From: JBKEAD01 sp047973165
GTDB lineage: Bacteria; Verrucomicrobiota; Verrucomicrobiia; Chthoniobacterales; JBKEAD01
Direction of reading: 5' to 3'
Length of the DNA stretch: 8,947 nucleotides
NCBI GenBank assembly: GCA_047973165.1
Contig: JBKEBM010000217.1
Coordinates: 1 to 8,947 of the forward strand
Shown: piece after piece, positions 1 through 6,672 of the stretch
How the letters are laid out: each line of letters starts with the position of its first letter
Position numbering within the stretch: the stretch's first letter is position 1
Translations under genes and position numbers: made by a program
The notes under the pieces: model-generated
Told to the model about the DNA's origin: nothing
Seen by the model: only the letters and a program-made list of their open reading frames with translations
Database searches by the model: none

Positions 1-117
1 TTTGAGAATCGGCAGCGTTTCCGTTTTTGTCACCGCCTCCTCCTGCGCCCCAAACAGGGAAAATGAAGAAAAAGCAAACGTCGCACCAAACAAAACAGGG
101 AGAAAAAACAATTTCAT
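1..117 (-). CDS. N-terminal part of a secreted or exported protein (partial, function unknown)
   Basis: Reading leftward from an ATG at 117 gives 39 uninterrupted codons that run off the window edge. The protein begins MKLFFLPVLFGATFAFSSFS and continues LFGAQEEAVT. This is a typical Sec signal peptide: one Lys, a long hydrophobic core, and a probable cleavage after LFGA, before the charged QEEA stretch. The product is therefore probably periplasmic, outer-membrane or extracellular. Too little of the mature part is visible to name a family. No Shine-Dalgarno sequence precedes the ATG; the upstream bases are T-rich. The 99 bp between this start and the neighbouring relic (118-216) must hold its promoter if it is transcribed on its own, but no convincing -35/-10 pair was found there. 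Confidence 0.6.
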   Translation of the reverse strand, partial: MKLFFLPVLFGATFAFSSFSLFGAQEEAVTKTETLPILK

Positions 118-216
118 AAAAATAAGAAAAGACAGCTAATTTAACCTGAAATCATTATTTAGACGAGCAAAAAGTTTCAGAAAATTCGGATATCTCGCAC
201 GAAGCAACGACATGTT

Positions 217-684
217 TCAGCAAGGGGAAAAATTGAGTTTTTTTAAGGATCGGATTCGAGCTGCGACCCTGGAGGGCGCGGCCTTTTCAAGCCTGGAATG
301 CAGCAGTGCCCGGTAAGCTGCGACGGTCCGATCATCGGTAAAAATTTCTTTTGTAATGGGGTCTTGATGTTTGGTCGGCGAAAGTGCTTTGAGACGTCGC
401 CCCGTTTCCGGATTTGCATAATAAAAAATCCAGGAAGCCGGACCGTTCGGCAGCTCAGGTGGATTTTCCAGCAACTTATCTGCGGCTTTGATTTGCTTAT
501 CGCGAATGGCCGGAAATTCCGGTGAAGCCTTTAGTTCCGCAAGTTCTTTGGCAGAAATTGCCAGTCGCGGTGGCGGATCAAAGCGTGGCTGCAGCCAGTT
601 TCGTTTCTGCACCTCCGCAGCAGGGAGCGTTGCTGAAAACAAAATGAAGATAAAAATTCCCGGCAGGGCAGGGTTATTTTTTAT
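217..684 (-). pseudogene. Truncated relic of a secreted heparinase II/III-like (polysaccharide lyase) protein
   Basis: The frame encodes about 155 residues. It opens with a signal peptide (KNNPALPGIFIFILF followed by SATLPAAEV). Next comes a segment of a type seen at the N-terminus of heparinase II/III-like lyases: PRFDPPPRLAISAKELAELK, then an aromatic stretch SWIFYYANPETGRRL and EIFTDDRTVAAYRALLHSRL. That family then has several hundred more residues forming a helical toroid and beta domains, none of which is here. The family-like sequence stops near RLEKAA and a short basic tail (ending LNFSPC) leads to the stop at 217. The codon at the natural start, just before KNNP, is ATA (682-684) and not ATG. 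The only other in-frame start is a TTG at 789 that overlaps the rnhC stop and adds 35 unrelated-looking residues. Signal peptide and truncation are seen directly; the family name is from memory of conserved motifs and is moderately sure. It lies directly downstream of rnhC on the same strand. Confidence 0.55.
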
Positions 685-785
685 AAGGGTACACCCGGAA
701 ACCTGCTTTTCAGCAAAGAGGCCAGACAAAATTTTGGAGACAAGGCGACAAGACAGCCGCTGGCCTTGTCTCAACAGGTATCTTT

Positions 786-1745
786 TCAACAGTCTGCTAA
801 AACTTTGGAGGTTGTTTTGAAGTGGATTTTTACCACGCGGGGCAGAATTTCTTTTCCGTGTTTTTTGATTAAATTCACGGCAGTTACACGGACTTTTTCG
901 GAGGCTCCCCGCGGGAAGGGATCTTGCAGGCCGAGTTTTTCAGCTTCGTGATCCATCCAGTCGATAAATTTTTCGCGGGCAAGGATGGAGGCGGCAGCTA
1001 CGGCGTAGTCGGATTCGGCTTTGGTCTGCTGGTCGAGCTGGAGGCCTTTGCCTTTCTCTTTAAGGGCGCGTTGGAGAACATTTACGTTTGCAAATTTGTC
1101 GGAGAGAGCGCGTGGGCAGTCAGGAACAAGCTGGCACATATTCTCGATGACCGTGGCGTGCCCCCAGGCGAGGAGGTGATTCAGATTGCGAAATTTTTTG
1201 ATGAGTAGGTTGTATTTTTCGGGGCCGATTAAGACGACGGTGTGCGGAACCTGTAGGGTGCGGATAGTGGAAGCGAGTTCGCGGATGCGGGCATCGGAGG
1301 TTATTTTTTTGCTGTCGGCAATGCCTCCGTTTTTCAGTGCGGCGGCAAGGGTGGAGTCAACATAAGCTCCGGCAATGACAAGGGGGCCGAAGAAGTCACC
1401 TTTGCCGCTTTCGTCGATCCCGAAGTGGGCTTCAAAACGCTCGGGGTTCAGCGACTCCTCATAGTCAAAGGTTGCTTCTTCGACGATTTCGGGTTCGAGG
1501 ACGAAGCGGATGAAGTCTTCGGTTTCTTTTCCCTGCAGGACGACCTTGGGGCCTTTTTCATAAACGGCGATGGTGAGTCCTTTCTTCTTTGCAAAAAAGC
1601 GGGTGTAAGGGCGGGCATCGAACTCGTATTCGTCGTGATTTTTGACCCAGTTGTGGAGCTTGTCAGCTTGCTCAGAACTGAGGGGCAGGGTGTAGATAGT
1701 GGTTTTTTTTGCGGAGGGCGGTGAGTCGGAGGAGGATTTTTTCAT
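786..1745 (-). CDS. rnhC: Ribonuclease HIII
   Basis: RNase HIII cuts the RNA strand of RNA-DNA hybrids, removing R-loops and primer remnants in the cytoplasm. The 319-residue length fits the family. Residues about 15-90 form the N-terminal TBP-like substrate-binding domain that separates HIII from HII. The catalytic domain starts at the diagnostic FGIDESGKGDFFGPL (108-122), with D111 and E112 as the first two metal ligands. DSKKI (144-148) follows, then D216 in LSDKF as the third acidic residue, and the conserved TKAESDYAVAAASILAR (241-257), where an acidic residue near 244-246 probably completes the site. The spacing D111 to D216 equals that of the Geobacillus stearothermophilus enzyme (D97 to D202), from memory. 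The ATG at 1745 has no Shine-Dalgarno sequence before it. An 8-base T run at 1703-1710 falls in the poorly conserved N-terminus. The FGGY kinase gene ends 43 bp upstream, so the two may be co-transcribed. Confidence 0.93.
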   Translation of the reverse strand: MKKSSSDSPPSAKKTTIYTLPLSSEQADKLHNWVKNHDEYEFDARPYTRFFAKKKGLTIAVYEKGPKVVLQGKETEDFIRFVLEPEIVEEATFDYEESLNPERFEAHFGIDESGKGDFFGPLVIAGAYVDSTLAAALKNGGIADSKKITSDARIRELASTIRTLQVPHTVVLIGPEKYNLLIKKFRNLNHLLAWGHATVIENMCQLVPDCPRALSDKFANVNVLQRALKEKGKGLQLDQQTKAESDYAVAAASILAREKFIDWMDHEAEKLGLQDPFPRGASEKVRVTAVNLIKKHGKEILPRVVKIHFKTTSKVLADC

Positions 1746-1788
1746 GAGCGTGTGCGAGTAGTTTTATTACACCTGAAACTTCAAAACA

Positions 1789-3138
1789 TTACTTGAAATT
1801 TTCTCGCTGAGTGAAGAGGGCGGCACCTTTGAGGGAGCCTTCGGGGTCTTCGTTGGGTTGCAGTCGGGTGCCGCCAAGCAGGTCTTTGAGTCGTTGCATT
1901 CCGTAGGGCGATCGGAGGAGCCCGCCCGAGACGATGACACGACGAAAGGGGCCGCTGACTTCGTCCTGAAGTAAGTGGCCGATCCGTGCAAGGCGTTCGT
2001 AGGTCGCGTCGGTCAGACTACGAAAAATTTCGATGGAATCCGTGCCGGGATGGAAACCCCCGAGCTGGCTGTCTTCATTTTCCGGCCAGTCCGGAGCGCG
2101 TTCGGCCACCAGGTAGGGGCGTGCGTGGAGGTGGGTTGCTTGCCCGGCTCGTTTTTTAAGTTCTTTTTCGAGAGTTTTTTCGTCGGGTAGGCGCAGGGTG
2201 TCGCGTGCCCAGGCACGGACGTTTCCGGCGTTGCTGATGGCGCCACCGATGAGCCAGTGCCGGCTGTCAACGAGGTAGCAAAAGAGGCCAAAGGGGACTT
2301 TCGGCGCTTTGCGGGTTTTACTTTTTTGGACGATGCGAATGGCAGCACTGGTTCCGAAATTGATGGCGGCTGTTTTTCCATCTGTGGCTTCGCAGCCCAG
2401 GTTATTTGCGGCACCATCACCGATGGCGGGATGCCAGAGGGCGTCTTTGAGTTCGGGAAATTCACGGATTGTTGCTGGTGAACTGGCCAGCGGAACGTCG
2501 GAGATTGGCCCGAGTCGGTCCGGGGTGAGGTGACATTTTTCAAGCCAGAGTTTGCTCCAGTTTTTGCGGGAACGGTCGAGGAGGCCGGTGCCGCTTGCCA
2601 TTGAGAAACTGGTGTGCCAGTCGTCGCAAAATCGTGTGTAAAGAAAATCGGCGGGCGAGAGCCAGGTGTGGACTTTTTTGAAAAGTTTACCTTGTGTGCG
2701 GCGCAGCCAGAAAAGTTTGGCGGGCCAGAACGAGGTTCGAAGCATTGCACCGCTGTGGTTGTGGTAGCGTTTTTCGTTTTCGTCCTGGCGAAGTTTTTCC
2801 GCATCGCGCTCGCAGCGGGAGTCTGCCCAGGTGATGACGGACGTGAGCGGCGTGCCGTCGGCGTCGAGACCGAGGAGACTATGCCAGAAACAGGAGGTGC
2901 CTACAGCAAGGATCGGAGCGCGTTTGCGCGTTGGGATTTTTCGATAAGTCGCGAGAGTTTCGCGGAGGCAGGCGCGGGCGGTTCGCAGAAGGGTTGCAGG
3001 ATCGATTTCGGCGCGACCGTCGGAGTCGGTCAGCAGGGGGTAGGATTTTTGAGAAAGTGTGGCGGGCACGCGTTTGCCGTTTGCGTGGTAAAGCGCGGTG
3101 CGGAGGGAGGAGGTTCCGATATCGAATGTCAGGATCAT
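1789..3138 (-). CDS. FGGY-family carbohydrate kinase, gluconokinase-like
   Basis: This enzyme should transfer the ATP gamma-phosphate to a sugar or sugar acid in the cytoplasm. The 449 residues show the two-domain FGGY layout. The N-terminal phosphate-1 motif is ILTFDIGTSSLRTALY (2-17). A sugar-contact region FWHSLLGLDADGTPL (84-98) and ITWADSR (102-108) resembles that of FGGY gluconokinases. GDGAANNLG (240-248) supplies the catalytic base D241, INFGTSAAIR (259-268) is the phosphate-2 loop, and VIVSGGLLRS (401-410) is the adenosine motif. All key motifs are intact, although the protein is somewhat shorter than the usual 480-510 residues. The substrate cannot be fixed from sequence: gluconate is the best guess, and other polyols or ketoses remain possible. 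The ATG at 3138 is preceded by CCCGCAA, not by a Shine-Dalgarno sequence. The gene is divergent from a NahK-like sugar kinase across 106 bp, which suggests shared control or a shared sugar pathway, and it precedes rnhC. Confidence 0.85.
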   Translation of the reverse strand: MILTFDIGTSSLRTALYHANGKRVPATLSQKSYPLLTDSDGRAEIDPATLLRTARACLRETLATYRKIPTRKRAPILAVGTSCFWHSLLGLDADGTPLTSVITWADSRCERDAEKLRQDENEKRYHNHSGAMLRTSFWPAKLFWLRRTQGKLFKKVHTWLSPADFLYTRFCDDWHTSFSMASGTGLLDRSRKNWSKLWLEKCHLTPDRLGPISDVPLASSPATIREFPELKDALWHPAIGDGAANNLGCEATDGKTAAINFGTSAAIRIVQKSKTRKAPKVPFGLFCYLVDSRHWLIGGAISNAGNVRAWARDTLRLPDEKTLEKELKKRAGQATHLHARPYLVAERAPDWPENEDSQLGGFHPGTDSIEIFRSLTDATYERLARIGHLLQDEVSGPFRRVIVSGGLLRSPYGMQRLKDLLGGTRLQPNEDPEGSLKGAALFTQRENFK

Positions 3139-3212
3139 TTGCGGGGACTATGACTTAAAACTTCGGAGTGCGTCAGGCATTTTTTTAAGAGTTGCCGCGT
3201 GAGTTTTCTCCA

Positions 3213-3241
3213 TTTAGAAACGGCATTTACTTTTTTATAAT
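3213..3241 (+). promoter_or_regulatory. Sigma70-type promoter for the NahK-like kinase operon
   Basis: TTTAGA at 3213-3218 (4 of 6 matches to TTGACA) lies 17 bp before a perfect TATAAT at 3236-3241. It is in the divergent intergenic region and points at the plus-strand gene. The ATG at 3245 begins only 3 bases after the -10 box, so a normal transcription start 4-8 bases downstream would fall on or just after the start codon. Either the message is leaderless, the true start is slightly further in, or the match is chance in AT-rich DNA. No equally good promoter was found for the minus-strand FGGY kinase. Confidence 0.4.
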
Positions 3242-3244
3242 TTT

Positions 3245-4354
3245 ATGGCGTCGCATGATCTTAAATCTGTCGGTGAGTTGTTTGGCTTTTCCAAAAGCGG
3301 AAAATTTTTGGATGCCTCTCCTTACGGCAGCGGACATATCAATGATACCTATATAGCGAGCTACCAACAGCCAGACGGCAAAACGCTGCGTTATTTGCAT
3401 CAGCGCATTAATCATCTGATTTTTAAAAAGCCGGATGAACTGATGGATAACATCGTGAGGGTAACACAGCACGTAACGAGCGAACTGAAAAAAGCAGGCA
3501 AAACGGATTGCGAACGTCGAAGCCTGCAGGTTTTGCTTTCAGAAAACGGGGATTGCGTCGTGCACGATGCTGATGAAAACTGGTGGAGAACGTATTTATT
3601 TATAGAGGATGCGGAGACCTTTGACCGGGTTGAAACGACCGATCAGGCGCAGCGGGCTGCTGCCGCGTTTGGGGAATTTCAGTCCCGCGTTTCTAATATG
3701 GAGGGAGCGCGGCTGCACGAAACGATCCCTAATTTTCATCATACGCGGAGTCGTTTCGATGCCTTGATGCGGGCTGCAGAGGCGGACTCACAGGGGCGAC
3801 TGGCCGGCGTGGAGGAAGAGTTTCGTTTTGCACGCGAGCATGAGGCGGTCGTGGATGTCCTGCTGGACCTGCAAAAAGCAGGCGAGCTGCCGGAGCGTGT
3901 GACCCATAATGATACGAAGCTCAATAACGTGATGTTTGACAAACAGAGCGGTGAGGCGATTTGTGTCGTGGACCTCGATACGGTGATGCCCGGACTGGTG
4001 CTTTATGATTTTGGGGACATGGTTCGAACGGCGACAAGCCCGAGCATGGAGGATGAAAAAGACCTCTCCAAAGTGTCGATGCAGATGCCGATGTTTGAGG
4101 CGCTGGTTCGGGGTTACCTGCAAACTACGAATGGATTTTTAACAGATGCCGAAAAGGCTCAGCTCGCTTTTTCCGGAAAGCTGATTTCTTTTGAAATCGG
4201 TCTGCGCTTCCTGACGGATCATTTGGAGGGGGATGTTTATTTCAAAACGCATCGCAAGGGGCACAATCTGGATCGCTGTCGCACACAGTTTAAGCTCGTG
4301 CAAAGCATCGAGGAACAGGAGGACGAGATGCGCCGCCTGGTGGATCGTCTTTAA
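3245..4354 (+). CDS. NahK-like N-acetylhexosamine 1-kinase (aminoglycoside phosphotransferase fold)
   Basis: The nearest characterised relative I recognise is Bifidobacterium NahK, which phosphorylates GlcNAc or GalNAc at C1 to feed UDP-sugar or GNB/LNB pathways. At 369 residues it fits the NahK length of about 360. The N-terminal lobe has SPYGSGHINDTYIA (25-38), a glycine-rich nucleotide loop, and LHQRINHLIFKKPDELMDNI (51-70), both characteristic of this subfamily. The C-terminal lobe has the Brenner-type catalytic motif THNDTKLNNVMFD (220-232; H221, D223, N228) and the metal-binding VVDLDTVMPG (241-250; D243, D245), then YDFGDMVRT (254-262) and RFLTDHLEGDVYFK (321-334). The active site is complete. 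The exact sugar is inferred. The ATG follows a T-rich stretch with no Shine-Dalgarno sequence; a TTG at codon 12 is another, less likely start. It is the first gene of a tight four-gene plus-strand cluster and is divergent from the FGGY kinase. Confidence 0.83.
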   Translation: MASHDLKSVGELFGFSKSGKFLDASPYGSGHINDTYIASYQQPDGKTLRYLHQRINHLIFKKPDELMDNIVRVTQHVTSELKKAGKTDCERRSLQVLLSENGDCVVHDADENWWRTYLFIEDAETFDRVETTDQAQRAAAAFGEFQSRVSNMEGARLHETIPNFHHTRSRFDALMRAAEADSQGRLAGVEEEFRFAREHEAVVDVLLDLQKAGELPERVTHNDTKLNNVMFDKQSGEAICVVDLDTVMPGLVLYDFGDMVRTATSPSMEDEKDLSKVSMQMPMFEALVRGYLQTTNGFLTDAEKAQLAFSGKLISFEIGLRFLTDHLEGDVYFKTHRKGHNLDRCRTQFKLVQSIEEQEDEMRRLVDRL

Positions 4355-4366
4355 AAAAAAATTGCG

Positions 4367-5371
4367 ATGGGGACAAAGTATCTTACGGCGTGTTTGCATG
4401 CATTTGGATTCCCACCGGATTTGCGGGTGGAGGAGAGGGAGTCGGCACCTTTGGGCAAAAAAGAAGTGCGACTGGAAATGCTTTTTGCGCCGATCAATCC
4501 GGCAGACCTGAACGTCCTGGAGGGAAAATATGGGTTGTTGCCGGAGCTGCCCGGCGAAGTCGGAAATGAGGGCGTCGGGCGTGTCGTCGAAATCGGAGCA
4601 TCGGTCGGTGACGTGCGTGTGGGGGATTTTGCATTACCTCTCAACCGGCGGACCTGGGCGAATCGTTTGGTCGTTTCGGATAGCGAGGCCGTTTTTTTTG
4701 ATCAGGAAAAATTCGCCGGAATCGATTTGCAGCAGCTCTCGATGTTGTCGGTGAATCCCCTGACGGCGTATGCGATGCTGACGGCGGAGGACGAACTGAA
4801 GCCGGGCGACTGGATTGTGCAAAATGCTTCAAATTCCGGCGTCGGGCGTTCGGTGATACAGATTGCCTCTTTGCTGGGATTCAAAACCCTGAGCGTCGTC
4901 CGGCGACCTGAATTGCTGGAGGAACTGCGCAGGCTTGGCGGCGATATTGTCGTAACCGAGGAGACAGATTTGCGAAAAGAAATCGAAAACCTCACCGGCG
5001 GTCAGCGTGCAAAACTGGCTCTGAATGCTGTTGGCGGTGCCAGTGCGCTCAATCTCGCAAACGCCCTGGCTTTTGGTTCGCGTCACCTTACTTACGGTGC
5101 GATGGGGCGACAGCCTGTGAAAATCCCTAACGGACTTTTGCTTTTTCAACAGTTGCGTTTTGAGGGATTTTGGATGACCCGCTGGGCGGAGGAACGAACT
5201 GCCAGGGAACGGAATTTTATTTTTCAAAAACTTGCCGCCTGGGTGAAGGAAGGAAAAATTGTGCAGCCCGTGCATTCGCTTCATCGGCTGAATGATTTGT
5301 CTGCGGCCCTGGCTGAAGCCGCGAAGGATCAGCGTCGCGGGAAAATACTGCTGGACCTGCGTTCGGCTTGA
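4367..5371 (+). CDS. MECR/ETR-like 2-enoyl thioester reductase (medium-chain dehydrogenase/reductase family)
   Basis: Of the MDR families, the sequence most resembles mitochondrial trans-2-enoyl-CoA/ACP reductase (MECR/Etr1), which performs the NADPH-dependent last step of fatty-acid elongation. Shared features are APINPADLNVLEGKYGLLPE (41-60), with Y55 at the place of the catalytic Tyr, and GNEGVGRVVEIG (66-77). NPLTAYAML (130-138) and VQNASNSGVGRSVIQIA (151-167) follow, the latter holding the dinucleotide-binding loop. VVRR (177-180) supplies Arg for the NADPH phosphate, and LALNAVGG (217-224), LTYGAMGRQPV (241-251) and LRFEGFWMTRW (263-273) complete the match. No structural-zinc Cys cluster is present, as expected for this non-zinc branch. 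The 334-residue length is normal for a bacterial form. General annotation pipelines may call it quinone oxidoreductase or zinc-binding alcohol dehydrogenase. The ATG lies 12 bp after the kinase stop, preceded by a 9-base A run and no Shine-Dalgarno sequence. Whether it acts on ACP- or CoA-thioesters is not decided by sequence. Confidence 0.82.
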   Translation: MGTKYLTACLHAFGFPPDLRVEERESAPLGKKEVRLEMLFAPINPADLNVLEGKYGLLPELPGEVGNEGVGRVVEIGASVGDVRVGDFALPLNRRTWANRLVVSDSEAVFFDQEKFAGIDLQQLSMLSVNPLTAYAMLTAEDELKPGDWIVQNASNSGVGRSVIQIASLLGFKTLSVVRRPELLEELRRLGGDIVVTEETDLRKEIENLTGGQRAKLALNAVGGASALNLANALAFGSRHLTYGAMGRQPVKIPNGLLLFQQLRFEGFWMTRWAEERTARERNFIFQKLAAWVKEGKIVQPVHSLHRLNDLSAALAEAAKDQRRGKILLDLRSA

Positions 5372-5406
5372 AGCGAACGGAATTGCCGTTTACAACTTCA
5401 AAGATA

Positions 5407-6660
5407 ATGCGACCTTTACCAGGATTCAGAGATTTTTTTCCCGGAGACTTTGCGGTCTCCCGTTATGTTTTTAATGCGTGGAGACGTGTGGCGCGACGCT
5501 ACGGATTTGTCGAATACAGTGCTCCGACACTGGAAAACATGGAGCTTTACGAAAGCAAAAATAATGGAGGTGAAATCCTCGGCCAGCTCTACCAGTTTGA
5601 AGATAAAGGCGGGCGACGCGTAGGGCTGCGCCCGGAAATGACACCGACTTTGGCACGGATGGTTGCTGCGAAACATCAGGCGTATAAGAAGCCACTCAAG
5701 TGGTTCAGCATCGCAAATTTTTTTCGTTTCGAGCGTCAGCAAAAAGGGAGGCTGCGGGAGTTTTATCAGTTCAATGCGGACCTGCTTGGAGATGCGACAG
5801 TGGCTGCAGATGCTGAACTGCTGGCTCTCTCAATCGATTGTTTGCGTGAGCTGGGATTTACGTCGGACGATGTGGTGCTCCGTGTGAGCGATCGTGAGGC
5901 CTGGCTGAGTTTTTTAAAAGAACGCGGCATTGAGGAACCCGAAGCGGTGGCAACGGTCCTGGACGTTGTGGACAAACTGGAGCGCGAGGATGCTTCGCGC
6001 CTGGAGGAGAGGCTGAAGTCCTGGCCTGTTTCCCTGGCGGAGCTGCGGGAGTTTATTGCGGGGGGATCGGAGAAGGCGATTGGTCCGCTGCTTGCGGAAA
6101 TGGAAGCGCGTGGATTGAGGGAGTTTGTGCGTCCGGATTTGGGAATCGTGCGTGGACTCGCTTATTATACGGGGATTGTTTTTGAAATTTTTGATCGTGG
6201 AGCAGCAATGCGTGCCGTCGCGGGCGGAGGGCGCTATGATACTTTAATTAAAAATCTGAGCGGCGGGGCGGCTGATTTACCTGCAGCGGGTTTTGCAATG
6301 GGAGATGTTGTTTTGGGAAATCTGATTGCGGAAACTCCTCATGCTGCTGCCGCAATGAAAGCTGCCCTGGAGGCAGATGCAGCGAGCGAGGTCTATGTGG
6401 TTCTGGCAGACCCGGAACGTCGCAGCGAGGCTCTTGGGCTCATTCAAAGTTTGCGCGACAAGGGGTTGCGAACGGATTTTTCGCTGAATGGCGGTAAGGT
6501 TGGAAAACAGTTTCAGGCCGCCGATGCAGCGGGCGCAAGCTTTGCTGTCGTCGTGGGCAGCGAGTGGCCGGAGGTAAAATTAAAGCGTCTCGAAACGCGG
6601 GAAGAAGTAACTGTTTTGAATGAAGCTCTTGCCGAAAAGATAAAAACAAAGCAGCTTTAG
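5407..6660 (+). CDS. hisS: Histidyl-tRNA synthetase
   Basis: This class IIa synthetase charges tRNA-His in the cytoplasm. The 417-residue length is normal. The start chosen is the ATG at 5407, giving MRPLPGFRDFFPGDF, the usual HisRS N-terminus; an in-frame TTG at 5368 would add 13 unlikely residues and overlap the upstream stop. Motif 1 lies around 17-43. LRPEMTPTLAR (74-84) and motif 2 with FFRFERQQKGRLREFYQFN (105-123; R107) follow, then the histidine-binding RGLAYYTGIVFE (249-260). Motif 3 is AAGFAMGDVVLGNL (293-306) and lacks the Arg of the common GFAMGLERL form. Residues about 326-415 form the anticodon-binding domain. That domain, with the RGLAYYTG motif, argues against the paralogue HisZ. 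The gene begins 35 bp after the reductase gene and ends 12 bp before aspS, an adjacency seen in many bacteria. No Shine-Dalgarno sequence is visible. Confidence 0.95.
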   Translation: MRPLPGFRDFFPGDFAVSRYVFNAWRRVARRYGFVEYSAPTLENMELYESKNNGGEILGQLYQFEDKGGRRVGLRPEMTPTLARMVAAKHQAYKKPLKWFSIANFFRFERQQKGRLREFYQFNADLLGDATVAADAELLALSIDCLRELGFTSDDVVLRVSDREAWLSFLKERGIEEPEAVATVLDVVDKLEREDASRLEERLKSWPVSLAELREFIAGGSEKAIGPLLAEMEARGLREFVRPDLGIVRGLAYYTGIVFEIFDRGAAMRAVAGGGRYDTLIKNLSGGAADLPAAGFAMGDVVLGNLIAETPHAAAAMKAALEADAASEVYVVLADPERRSEALGLIQSLRDKGLRTDFSLNGGKVGKQFQAADAAGASFAVVVGSEWPEVKLKRLETREEVTVLNEALAEKIKTKQL

Positions 6661-6672
6661 CGCGATTTATTT

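Noticed and set aside
247..269. Minus-strand stretch GGTCGCAGCTCGAATCC resembles the T-arm region of a tRNA, right where the lyase similarity ends, so it might be an integration-site remnant.
   Set aside because: The flanking bases do not pair into a 5-bp T stem (about 2 of 5), no anticodon or acceptor arm is found, and the similarity is short enough to be chance.
2013..2804. Minus-strand 263-residue frame overlapping the FGGY kinase in another frame.
   Set aside because: It is Pro/Ser/Thr/Lys-rich out-of-frame translation; the kinase frame is complete and conserved across the same DNA.
2614..3153. Plus-strand 179-residue frame opposite the FGGY kinase.
   Set aside because: It is a shadow of a GC-rich gene. 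The minus frame has all FGGY motifs, while the plus frame has only low-complexity Gly/Arg/Phe content.
5368..5406. In-frame TTG start 13 codons upstream of the hisS ATG, overlapping the reductase stop.
   Set aside because: HisRS proteins normally begin close to the RPLPGFRDF motif, which the ATG at 5407 gives exactly; the extra residues look non-conserved.
5407..6660. HisZ (regulatory paralogue of HisRS) as an alternative identity for hisS.
   Set aside because: The protein keeps motif 2, the RGLAYYTG histidine motif and a C-terminal anticodon-binding domain that HisZ lacks, and it sits next to aspS, not in a his operon.
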